A DNA stretch of 64,000 bases from Mactromeris polynyma (Eukaryota; Mollusca; Bivalvia; Venerida; Mactridae), in the NCBI GenBank assembly GCA_032209605.1, contig JASFXZ010000003.1:35800762-35864761 (forward strand). Direction: 5' to 3'. This document shows positions 11,718 through 21,140 of the stretch, one piece after another. Position numbers and translations under genes: made by a program. Within the stretch, counting starts at the first letter, position 1; each line of letters opens with the position of its first letter. The notes under the pieces were generated by a model. It searched no databases, was not told the origin of the DNA, and saw nothing but the letters and a program-made list of their open reading frames with translations.

Positions 11718-12088
11718 TGTACTGATTGTTAGTGCAATAGTATAGTGTATGTACATACTGTGTCACATATGAGCTGTTTTCTCCATGTAATACATCCGCC
11801 CCACATTTCATCATATCATGTAACACCGAACGTGGTTTGAGGATAATTGGGACCAAAATGCCCTAGCAGATGATGTCAGTTATAAATGACGTGGGAGGAA
11901 ATGAATCCGACAAATTTCCAGTGCAATGTTCTTAAGGTCATTAAATTGTTTTAGATGGCGTCAGAACTGCGAATGTTAGACGGTAAAGAATTAATGAAAA
12001 TTCGGAGCAGGAAATATCGCGTACAAAGCTGCACAAAAAGCAGAAAGAAACAAAAGCATGAAAAGGAGCTAAAATCTAACAAACTCAC

Positions 12089-12193
12089 CAAAAGGCTGCC
12101 TTTAGAGCAGTATTCGGTCACTATAATGAACACAGGCGGGTCAATACAAGCTCCAAGGAATGTGTTGATATTGCTGTGACGTAAATCTCTCAT
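12089..12193 (-). CDS. Exon 5 seen: kinase-homology domain, ..GAC-DPP..EYC-GSL.. segment
   Basis: 105 bp, 35 codons, phase 0 to 0, with a CTTTCAG acceptor and a TTG|GTGAGT donor. It reads MRDLRHSNINTFLGACIDPP and later ..TEYCSKGSLL. This is one of the most conserved pieces of receptor guanylate cyclases: H-x-N-[IVL]-x-x-F-x-G-A-C-x-D-P-P, then a hydrophobic strand and T-E-Y-C-x-[KR]-G-S-L at the hinge between the KHD lobes. It alone identifies the family. A sense ORF on the plus strand across the same bases is only its shadow. Confidence 0.96.
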
Positions 12194-12561
12194 CTGAAAG
12201 ATAAAACTATGACTGTAAAGTACCGTGACACAGAGATGATATGAGAATGAAAAGAAGCTTAAGAATGTCTTAATTAGCCAATCAGAAAAGTGGCTGATAT
12301 CCCCAATTTGAACTTCCTAACACGTCACGAGCCTGCCATTGCAGCAAATACCTCTCTAAGGAGAAGGAAATATTTAAGTGTAGATATTAATTAACGCTGT
12401 AAAATGATTGGGAAAAATAAGAATTGGTAGGTGATATAAAATGATTATACTACAAAGAAGAGGAATGGGGATTGACCGAACAAATGACTCGTATCGTGTA
12501 AGTCTAGCGGTCGAATATTTCCAGCATTCTTGAGAAACTTAGTATAGATATATACTCCTAT

Positions 12562-13090
12562 ATACAATACAATACAATACATTTAATTTCGGCATTAACT
12601 ATTTTACAAGTTTTTTTGCCACATATATAGTCGATGAGAGAGAAAATAGTCATCAGAGCATAGTTAAGATTTAAAATGAAATATGATAGTAGTTACAAAA
12701 AGTCAGACAAATATTTAACACAAAAGTAATATAAGTACAGTGTAATTTTCGCAAATTTGTAGAATTTCTTTTCGACATAGCGAAGTAGATATATTTTGCC
12801 AAGTGAATTTGGAGGCGTTTTCATTTTGAAGACATGATATTATAATATTTTGTTAGAGTTGGCCAATGGCAATACTATCGGCTGAAATATGTTTGTCTTA
12901 AGTCTCTGTAAAAAGGACAAACTAAGAGGAAATGGTATTCTGTTTCGGTGGTTTTCATGGTACAAACAAGACATTTTCGTTCTGTTTGAGGTATTTTGTC
13001 GTATCGACCGGTTTCTATCGCAAGATCATGGGACGAAACTCTGAATTTCGACAATGCTACTCGACATTTCGATGTTTGTATATTATCCAA
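12562..13090 (-). mobile_element. 5'-truncated CR1/L2-like LINE tail (copy 1)
   Basis: Minus strand. The open stretch 13090-12875 reads ..CRVALSKFRVSSHDLAIETG.. and then C-L-V-C-x(12)-H-F-L-L-V-C-P-F-Y. This is the C-terminal CxxC..H..C (zf-RVT-like) segment found at the end of LINE reverse transcriptases. After a stop, a shifted frame has LAKYIYFAMSKRN, the usual last helix. The 3' end is a (TATTG)n tail near 12562-12583. The upstream sequence is degenerate, and a stop lies directly above 13090. Dead copy. Confidence 0.8.
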
Positions 13091-13995
13091 ATATTCCTAA
13101 AAAAAATGCATGGTTAAATATGCTATATGTCGGAAATTGTTAATATTATCATACCACTGTTGATAGTACATATCATATATTCTTTGTTTAATAAGAGACA
13201 GGTGGATGTTATCTGGAGATTGATTAAACCAAATATCGGTTCAAGCCATGTTCCCGAAGGAGTGATTTCATTTGAATATAATATGTTGGTATATAACCAC
13301 ATACTTATTTGAAGAATTTATTTGCTAGAATATAATATGTATGTTGGGTTCAACACATTTTGAACAATATAAATTCAAAGATTACGCGAATGAAGACCAA
13401 TAAGAAGGGCACATTAACCATACCGATCCTCTGAGTGAGAATTTCGTAATTTAATATAATTGCAGACTCTGTTCTGAAATAATAAACGTCTAACGAATTA
13501 GAACTGATACATCAAATCCGCTCTAACGAACACATACACTGGTATAAAGCAACACACAATTCTTAGATTACAAATTGGTTTCGTCAAATTAAAGCATAAA
13601 ACTTCATTATTGACTAATAAGGGAAAATCGAAATGGTTTCATCAGAGTATTTTGTTTCATAATTATAACGGACGTAGGGACAACAAATTAAATTTTATCA
13701 CAGTTGAATATGTTAGCATTGTCATAAAGTTATTTCGTATCATAAACCTCTTCATTAATAAGTTCAATAAAAGAACATTTATGACACCAAAGACGGTTTG
13801 TAATAATCAAAATACACAATTTAGGAGGAAACAAGTGTTTTTACTTGTAAATATTAATAAGACAGGGTGAATGTTCTTAATTGAACAATAAAACATAGAG
13901 GCAAAATGCATTGAATGAAAATTAATGAATGCAAGAATCAAATGATATTTGTGCCATGCTTAGACACACTTCCCGACTTATTACTGAATACAAGG

Positions 13996-14043
13996 CAGAA
14001 ACGTGGATTCCCTTGCGGCACAGAAACGTGGATTCCCTTGCGG
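13996..14043. repeat. 25-bp direct duplication
   Basis: CAGAAACGTGGATTCCCTTG-CGGCA occurs twice in tandem, identically. Confidence 0.9.
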
Positions 14044-14245
14044 CCTGTGATTACTGACTTTCTGGCATGTTCCGTTATGTATTTCATCCATTCAACACTT
14101 TCCCCATATTGTCACCCTAAATTGTCCTTAGTTGTTTTGATTTTGAAATTCCTTGCTACCACATTGCCATACATGTATACTCTAACACTTTCTCTGTGTG
14201 GAGAGGATTTGTCTTATGTATGGGGCGTTTCCTTGTAACAACTTA
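14041..14245 (+). repeat. Dispersed repeat family B, copy 1
   Basis: Ends with CTGTGTGGAGAGGATTTG.. and GGGGCGTTTCCTTGTAACAA, shared with copies near 19-20 kb, 32.6 kb, 43.8 kb, 44.4 kb and 52.8 kb. No coding frame kept between copies. Stops about 55 bp from exon 4. Confidence 0.6.
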
Positions 14246-14299
14246 ATCTCTCTTTAAACACTTTCATTGTGCCTCCCACATTACACATATGCTGCTTAC

Positions 14300-14452
14300 C
14301 AGTTTCATTTCCTTCTTCATCCTTCGGCTTATATACAAATTCTTCTTTTCGTACATTTTAAGGGCCACAATCTGACCCTTGTATCCGCCTGTTCTGGCAT
14401 ATACCTGGGTGAACGACATCCTGGAATCCATTGATAACTGGGACAGTGTCAT
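14300..14452 (-). CDS. Exon 4 seen: kinase-homology domain N-lobe
   Basis: 153 bp, exactly 51 codons, phase 0 on both sides; acceptor TTTTTCAG and donor CTG|GTAAGC. It starts MTLSQLSMDSRMSFTQVYA and continues ..GGYKGQIVALKMYEKKNL... The Ser/Thr-rich first part is equivalent to the L-T-L-S..S regulatory cluster of NPR-A. The Y-K-G-x-x-V-A-[LV]-K run is the second and third strand of the KHD, with the VAIK-type lysine kept. The glycine loop is degenerate, as is normal for this pseudokinase. The first codon is ATG, so a transcript starting inside intron 3 could use it, although nothing shows that it does. Confidence 0.93.
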
Positions 14453-15080
14453 CTGAAAAAGATAACAAAGAAGACTTATTCTGTTATCCATCTTTACTGG
14501 TAAAAGAGCTTATGCATTTGCATTCGAATACCTATGAAGTTGTTTGTGATTGATCGACCGCCCTTAAGAAATAACACAGTCTCATTTTCCTTTCACAAAA
14601 TCAAATGTATAACCTTTTGATAATGTAAGCAATTCTATCCAGCTTCTGTGCTTCAAATCTGTCGATTGATCTCCAAATTCATATTGCATATTTCATTGAA
14701 TGATTCAGACAAATTTCTGTCGAGATTATGAAGTTCGTCATACAATATTCAGTATTCAACGTAATAACTATGACAGCCGTAATATTTAACAAACGCATAT
14801 ATTCGATCGAAGGAATATTTGACGTTCGTTTTAAGCAAGTAGGCTGCTTTCAAGTTTATCATCTTAGTTTTGTGTACATCATTTAAGTCTATTTTCTTTT
14901 TCTTTTTATTACCCAATCCTTTACATTCTATATGTCATATTGTAACAAAGGGATCTATTCTTATTGCGCGCTACTCTCGCAGTATGATAACCTAGGATGG
15001 GGCATTTATTTTAAAATGTTCCTAAAGTATCAGAAATGAATGTTGCACTATGTCGAAGATTTGTTTAATTAAGTGTTAAG

Positions 15081-15320
15081 TTACGCTCTTTCTATGTTAA
15101 TTTCCAACCTCTTTAAGTGACGTCATTTCCAGAAAACATCACATGTGACGTCAGCATGTACTGACAGTAAGCAATATTTGCCCCATATTGCGATATGAAA
15201 ACAAAGCGTCCATATGGAGTAAATATTGTTTCCTGCTTGCAAATAGTAAAATCACATGGTTGCGTTGTCTTGAAATTACGTCACTTACAGAAGAGGTTGT
15301 AAATCCCATATCAGCGTTCA
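15081..15320 (-). mobile_element. MITE family A, copy 4 (inverted, with two CRE palindromes)
   Basis: Same family in reverse orientation: CCAACCTCTTTAAGTGACG near 15108, the AATATTGTTTCCTGCTTGC block near 15223, and GAAGAGGTTG..GCGTTCA at the right. Perfect TGACGTCA at 15118-15125 and 15146-15153. Left terminal bases are eroded. Confidence 0.85.
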
Positions 15321-15686
15321 ATTAGTAAATGACTGTTATCTGTTTCTCTCTAAGTCGTGATTGTGATTGAAAAAGTACTTGCATCTTAGCTGATGCTTCG
15401 TGTATATTGTGTTTCTTATGAAGGTGTTGGTAACTTGAGATGGCTTTAAATTGTTAAGAATTATGAACTTTATCAAATATTACATTTATTGGCAAAATCG
15501 ATTTTTCTGCATATTTCACTAATCAAACGACTCATGGATTAAGCAGTTTACTGTAAAATCGTTTTAACAACGACAAAAAGGCACACATTTCGCAGATGAA
15601 TTTGAAAATCTGATAGAAACAATCATTTTAGTCGCATGCTAGTGCTATGAGACAATCCCCAATTTCTCAAATGAACAAGTTATCAC

Positions 15687-15857
15687 TTAGAAAATCGTCT
15701 CAATAGATGCTTGTGCCGTTATCAAAGTAATTACCGCCGACGTGAAACCTAAGATTACAAATAATGCAGTAACAACACAAACAACAACGTCTTGCAGCAT
15801 ATTTCCCTTGACACACACTTGTAAATCGCACAAAACGAATGAGTATAAGACAAGCAG
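15687..15857 (-). other. Unassigned short ORF with one membrane helix
   Basis: Fifty-six codons open on the minus strand, ending TAA at 15687-15689. It contains NMLQDVVVCVVTALFVILGF followed by T-S-A-V-I-T-L-I-T-A, a clear single transmembrane helix. An AG precedes it near 15819, but no convincing polypyrimidine tract, so it could be a terminal exon of another gene, a relic or chance. No family recognised. Confidence 0.2.
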
Positions 15858-16608
15858 TCAAACACATCTCACACCAGCAACACTTATAAATTGCACTATT
15901 TAAACCTGAGAGTTATCAAGGAAAATGAATAGATGCTGGAAATAAAAGCAGCGTGAGATGAAATGGGTTTACAAATTGTTCGTAACTTAATATTTTGCTG
16001 AAAAAATAATTATTATTATAAATATAAACACAAATTCTTAAACAGGCATTTTACTTTGTATTCCTTTTCTTCACATCTATAAACTTCTACCCTGTGTAAT
16101 GACAGTATTTGAACTTGTTCTCATTGATCAACCGGTACTTTTGGACTTATTTTCTACCAATAATTTCTACGCAGACTTCTGACAGATGAAATTGTTGGCG
16201 AAGTTTATCTTATTGTCAATGATTAAATACATCGTGTGTACACCGTCATCTTGCTTGCTGCAGACCATTCATAGAACATGTTTATTTACCCGACTGGGGC
16301 AACTGACAACGACTAACGTTATCTAAGTTTTTGAGCCGAAAGGTGACAACAAATCTAACTCAAAACCGTCAGAAACAAAACATCGTCATCCCACTCCAAA
16401 CATTTTATGGGTATGAGTGCTGCAAAAGAAACATTTTTCTAGGATAGCCCGATTGCATAGAATTGTATTTTAACACATTTATCATTACCCATCTAATCTC
16501 ATTTGGAGTTGGGATATTCCGAAATTTAGGCAAAACTTAATTTAAAGCAAGCATTTCTTATCAATGAAGTACTATTTTGTTTTACAGTTTACGTATCATA
16601 TAAATTCG

Positions 16609-16746
16609 AGAACATTTCCAGAAACCACAACGTGATGTCACTATTTGCAAGCAGGAAACAATCGCATATTTACTCCATATGATCACTTCGTTTTCATATT
16701 GCAATATGGGTCAAATATTGCTTACTGTCAGTGCATGGTGACGTCA
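16609..16746 (+). mobile_element. MITE family A, copy 5 (internal fragment)
   Basis: Holds the internal blocks GCAAGCAGGAAACAAT, TTTACTCCATATG and CATGGTGACGTCA but neither terminal inverted repeat. One perfect TGACGTCA at 16739-16746. A short CGCAT insertion interrupts the AATATTT block. Confidence 0.8.
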
Positions 16747-17944
16747 AAAAGAATCCTGAAGGGATAATAATCTTAATAACTTAGATATTAAATTCTCCCA
16801 ATTATGAAGAAGCTCTATGGGATAAATAACTTCAGAAATTAATAACAGTGAGACAAAGAAAATTCGGAAACGACACATTTATGAAATCGGGACTCTCAAA
16901 CACAACCCAGCTATCCAGAGGCGAACAATAAAACTTAAAATATGTGGGGTAGAAAATGAATCTAAAAAGAAAGGACGTGAAGAACAATACAGGACAAGAC
17001 ATTATAAAACATGAACAGAATTATGACGAAAAAGAAAACAATACCGTCATCATAAAGATATAAAATGTACATAACAGTATGTAACCAAAACAAGACACAT
17101 ACGCAAATGCATATACGAAAAAACTCGAGATATAAATACATGCGATGAAAACAAATGATAATAAAAACATACAAAACCGCCGGCTGCAGAATTCTATAAT
17201 TTGAATCAATAAGAATAAAAAAACTAGCCAGACGATATAAAATGCGAAATTATTTACTTTGTTTCTTCGCAAAACGGATTTCGACACGTACACTTGGTGC
17301 CTGTAAAAATGTATTATTCTTTTCAGACAATCTTGAAGATGAATGACAATTCTGAAAACGTATCATGTCATGGGAATAATTCAAAAAAGGAAAGTCTTAT
17401 TTATTTGCAAAATAATCATTATATTTGTGAAGCATGTATTTGCTAGGATTAATTTTCAGATGAGAACAATGAATGTCATATTTAATTCGTGTTGAATCAC
17501 ATAAGTGTTGCTGAGAAATGTATGTCATTATATTTAAGAACAAAAAAGAAATCTCAAAACCGTTAACAAGGACTTAAGCTTTTTCCACGAAAATAATATT
17601 TTCTCTGGCAAGACACGACACTATTATCTTCAAACAGTGAAACCACTCACTAGGTATCTTCAACAAAATGTCGATGTCCTGTTTAACTTGAATGTCTTTA
17701 CGTAACTAGGACACAGCAAAGGAAAGAAAGCACTCTTGTACACCCAATGACAAAGGAAATTTACCGACGTACATAAGAATAGTAATTACTTATTCAATTA
17801 AAAGATGATACTTTGCTACTCCCAAGTTTTCAGGTTCTTATCAGTATAGTCAATTATTTCCTGGAATGAACCATATTCTGGAATTATCAAGAGTCTAAAG
17901 AAAATGTCGAGTATGTTATGTCTGGGAGATTTGTATTCTAATAT

Positions 17945-18142
17945 ATGGTTACTGGAATTAACAAATCCGAACAGGGTATAGAAGTACGTATTGTTTTCTC
18001 ATTTACAGTAAAGTGCGTCCCCAATGAATACACTGTAAGTTCAGATGGAGAAGCGGAGTTAAAAATTCAATCTAAACTAGTAAATGAAAAAGATATTCCA
18101 TTAACTGTTCTTGATAAAAGTCTTACAGTTTCAATGTATTGA
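17945..18142 (+). other. Unassigned short ORF, possible terminal exon
   Basis: Sixty-five codons. The second half, after a TTTACAG near 18009, reads VKCVPNEYTVSSDGEAELKI and ends at a TGA. Its composition is more protein-like than neighbouring frames (acidic/basic mix, few Cys or Ile runs). No homology known, no second exon found, no poly-A signal clearly placed. Confidence 0.2.
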
Positions 18143-18934
18143 AAATCGACACGACGTTTCGGGATATTCGGTTAAATATTTCTGATTAGACAAATAACAG
18201 ACCGAAAAGGAACAAGTGCTCGTGTTCTATAAGCCAATATGTTGCAGTTTTATTGGTTAAGATTTTGAGCTATATAACATAAACACTTGTTCATTTAATT
18301 AATAAATAAAGACAACAAAATAGTTAAATTCTGCCTCCGTTCTTTTAATCCAACATATAAATATATTCAATAATAATAACATGCGTAGTAGAAAAGTGTG
18401 TTTCATATAATTGAATGAAACACATAGTTTAATGCACACCAAACACATTTGTCGCATTGTCAAATCACTTTTAAGAGATTTCCATAAAATCAACACTTTT
18501 TTTTTTAAAGTGTTTATTAACACGATACTTTCGAATTTATGTGTCTAAATTAAGGATAAGATATAATATACGAAAATAAATGTAATAAATAGCAATTTGT
18601 TGGACCTGTCTACTTTAAACAATATCAAAGACAATACAACTTTCGAAGACAATCTCTATCCAATAGTCCTCACGATTTGGTCGAAAAAGTTCGTATACAT
18701 TTATAAAGCAAAACATGCTTTTTTCGAACACTAATTATATCGTCATCCTACTTTGTATTGAATCCGCTTGACTATCATAACGAGAGATAACGTAATAATT
18801 ACATTGACATTGTCTGATTAACATAACATTGTTTTTTGTTTTATTAATATAACATTGTTTTTTTATGTATAAAATACATATTCTGCAAATAATTCGTCTG
18901 TTATAAAGGTCAAGTTACTGTCTGTATGGATGTG

Positions 18935-19340
18935 AAGCACACTCAGCGATTAAGTGTGAGGTAAGCTAGCTGTTAAATCGATTTAAATCCCCAGTATTTA
19001 TACTGACTGTTCCAAGCCTGTAGATCACTATGTGGTCAGTATTTCTTCTTATGTTTTGGATGTATTTTAAGTTCCATTTCCCATATGCAGTTTTCGGACT
19101 TGATACAATATTCTTGTCTCCCACATTTAGGTCATGGCCACGAGCTGTCTTGGTTTGTCAGATGGTTAATTACATCCATTTAATCCCTCCCTTCCTTGTT
19201 GTCCCTTGTAATTGTCCATGGCTGTTTTTGACAGTCAGCTAGACAATACCTTACCTCCCCATTTCGATAGATATTCGTTATCACGCCACCTCGATCCGAA
19301 ATGATTCGTAGGTTAATGTTTCCCCGTAGCAACTTAACCC
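18935..19340 (+). repeat. Dispersed repeat family B, copy 2 (first of a tandem pair)
   Basis: Begins with GCGATTAAGTGTGAGGTAAG..GCTGTTAAATCGATTTAAAT, which recurs in the next copy about 690 bp downstream, followed by pyrimidine-rich sequence with TGTCCCTTGT-type words. A perfect TGACGTCA lies just beyond, at 19380-19387. Confidence 0.65.
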
Positions 19341-19634
19341 TTCATTTTCAGCTTCTTTCTTCCAGCGCGCGTTTCTATTTGACGTCATATCATGCCTGTA
19401 TACATAAATCATTACGTCATTTAACGTCAGCGACAATTTCTATATTCATACGGTTTCAAACAATATTTATGTTTTTAAATTTTAGATTTAAATTTTGTCA
19501 CTTTTCGTCTAGTTATTTAATTTCTTTTTACATATAACCATTATTTAAGGGGAATAGTGGTTGTTGTTTTTTATGGATTAGTTGCTACCGACTTAGTCGG
19601 ATTGTGTGTAGATCTATAATTTAGATATGAATTA

Positions 19635-20066
19635 CCATTCAGTGATTAAGAGTGAGGTTAGCTGGCTGTTAAATCGAATTAAATAAAGTATTTTTACAGA
19701 CAGTTCCAAGGCTGTAGTTCGCTGTATGGTTATTATTTCTTTTTGTGTTTTAAATGTATGTTTTATTGCCCTTTGCAATTCTTTCACTTTATAAAGAGTT
19801 CATGTTATTTTCTCCCCATGTTCTGCCTGTTGTTGCTGGCTGTCTTGACTTGTCTTGTGACCTTTTCCATCCATTAATCCCCCCTTCACTGTTTGTCCTC
19901 TTTGATTCTCCTGGTTCTTTCTTATGGTCAGCCAGGTCAATCATTGCACCCCTGTTCCCTTACGTATGTAACGAGCCTCCTCAAATACCTTATGTTTTAT
20001 GGATTGTTGATTTCCCCGAGGTCTGTGAGGAGAGGTTGAATGTCTTATGAATGTAGCGTTCCCTGC
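19635..20066 (+). repeat. Dispersed repeat family B, copy 3 (second of a tandem pair)
   Basis: Same start as copy 2 (GTGATTAAGAGTGAGGTTAG..GCTGTTAAATCGAATTAAAT) and the family 3' end: CCCCGAGGTCTGTGAGGAG.. and AGCGTTCCCTG. A 98-codon frame across it is not kept in other copies and is not called as a gene. Confidence 0.7.
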
Positions 20067-20212
20067 AGCGAGACTTATTCTTTTACATAAAGACGTCTGC
20101 TTTCAAACCATATTTTTTTTCTTGAGCAGACGTATTTATTCAACGATGCATGAGGGAATAGTTGTATTAAGGTGGTAATATGTTTAGCACAAAAGGATAG
20201 CCTATATCTTAC

Positions 20213-20320
20213 TTGAATTAATGAAGTAACCGCAGCCAATACGTTCCATTCGTTTAGTTTATTAATACTTTCAAAATTGGAAGCTGAAATTAAGTAATCG
20301 TATTGCCCACTTCCATACAT
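20213..20320 (-). other. Candidate alternative exon upstream of exon 4 (unproven)
   Basis: An ATG at 20318-20320 opens 36 codons (MYGSGQYDYLISASNFESIN.. ..AAVTSLIQ) that end exactly at a consensus donor CAA|GTAAGA (intron bases 20207-20212). The phase is 0, the same as the acceptor of exon 4, so it could be an alternative first exon joined to the kinase-homology domain without the ectodomain and membrane helix. A stop (TAA) lies upstream in frame. No promoter is visible and the peptide is not recognised. It could be chance. Confidence 0.25.
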
Positions 20321-20719
20321 CCTTTATAGTGAACCAGAAGTATTGAACTATTATCTGAAAACAAACAGCCGTATCCTATGTTTCGTTTTTATTTTGTGTC
20401 TTCTTTCAATTCTTGATTACATTTCGTAACCAAAGGATCTGTTTGAGAAGGCCCTTAATCACTTAAACAAAACCATATGCGCACACCATCTTACCCTTTT
20501 TGAATTATTAATAACGAATGTGTTTCTTGGAGTATTTGATTCCCGTTGATTCTATGATCTTACAATCTTTTCTATTAACGCCGACTTTTGTCATAAAGCA
20601 TTCAACGTAACATTCCTCGGACAAAACAACTGAAAGCCACTGACAATGCTAAGAGTAATAGAGCTATAGGTAGGAAGTAGTAAGTTACACCACATACACA
20701 CGACAATGATACAAAACAA

Positions 20720-21140
20720 AGCAGTAAATCTTGTATAATTGTGAACAGTTACACTGGGATTGGTTACAAAAACAAAACATTGATCACAGCATAACATTTT
20801 ACAAAACATTGTCAATAGTGGTTTCGTTATTTTACAACCTGATGTCATGTTCAAATAAATATGTTGTCCGTAATATTGCTATGTATATGTATCATGCTCT
20901 TAGATTAAGAGATGATTTTATGTCAATATTTGTTTGACTGTATATATTAACTTATATATGGTTATGTCTATGTCATTCTACAACTATGTTGTTTTTACGT
21001 TATGTCTCCAGTTTTGGAACCTTACATATGTATTGCATATATTACAATGACCTTACTACGCTGTGTAATATATATATTGTATCATCTTGTGTGTGGGTCG
21101 GTGGCCTTATATATTTCACAATAAATATTTCAGATTCAGT
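20720..21140 (+). mobile_element. 5'-truncated CR1/L2-like LINE tail (copy 2)
   Basis: Plus strand. A frame ending at 20937 finishes ..NKYVVRNIAMYMYHALRLRD.., the last helix of the same LINE class as the copy at 12.6-13.1 kb (G/A-K-Y-[IL]-Y-x-A-x-x-x-R). Then comes about 200 bp of 3' UTR to CACAATAAATATTTCAGATT near 21120-21137. Only the extreme 3' end is present. Confidence 0.6.

Larger units (their letters stand above)
8244..12088. other. Intron between exons 6 and 5 (minus strand)
   Basis: Holds the 338-bp foldback element, a piece of dispersed repeat near 8990-9120, the 26-bp array, the hairpin element and MITE copy 3. 8250-8540, 9190-9650 and 10160-10730 contain nothing I recognise. Confidence 0.7.
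12194..14299. other. Intron between exons 5 and 4 (minus strand)
   Basis: Contains the LINE tail, a 25-bp direct repeat and a dispersed-repeat copy. 13210-13990 shows only AT-rich sequence with unconvincing open frames. Confidence 0.75.

Noticed and set aside
16962..17293. Hydrophobic minus-strand frames of 70-90 codons, and a similar one at 29093-29428
   Set aside because: They are the complement of A-rich purine stretches, which read as Phe, Tyr, Ile and Val runs. No splice or homology support.
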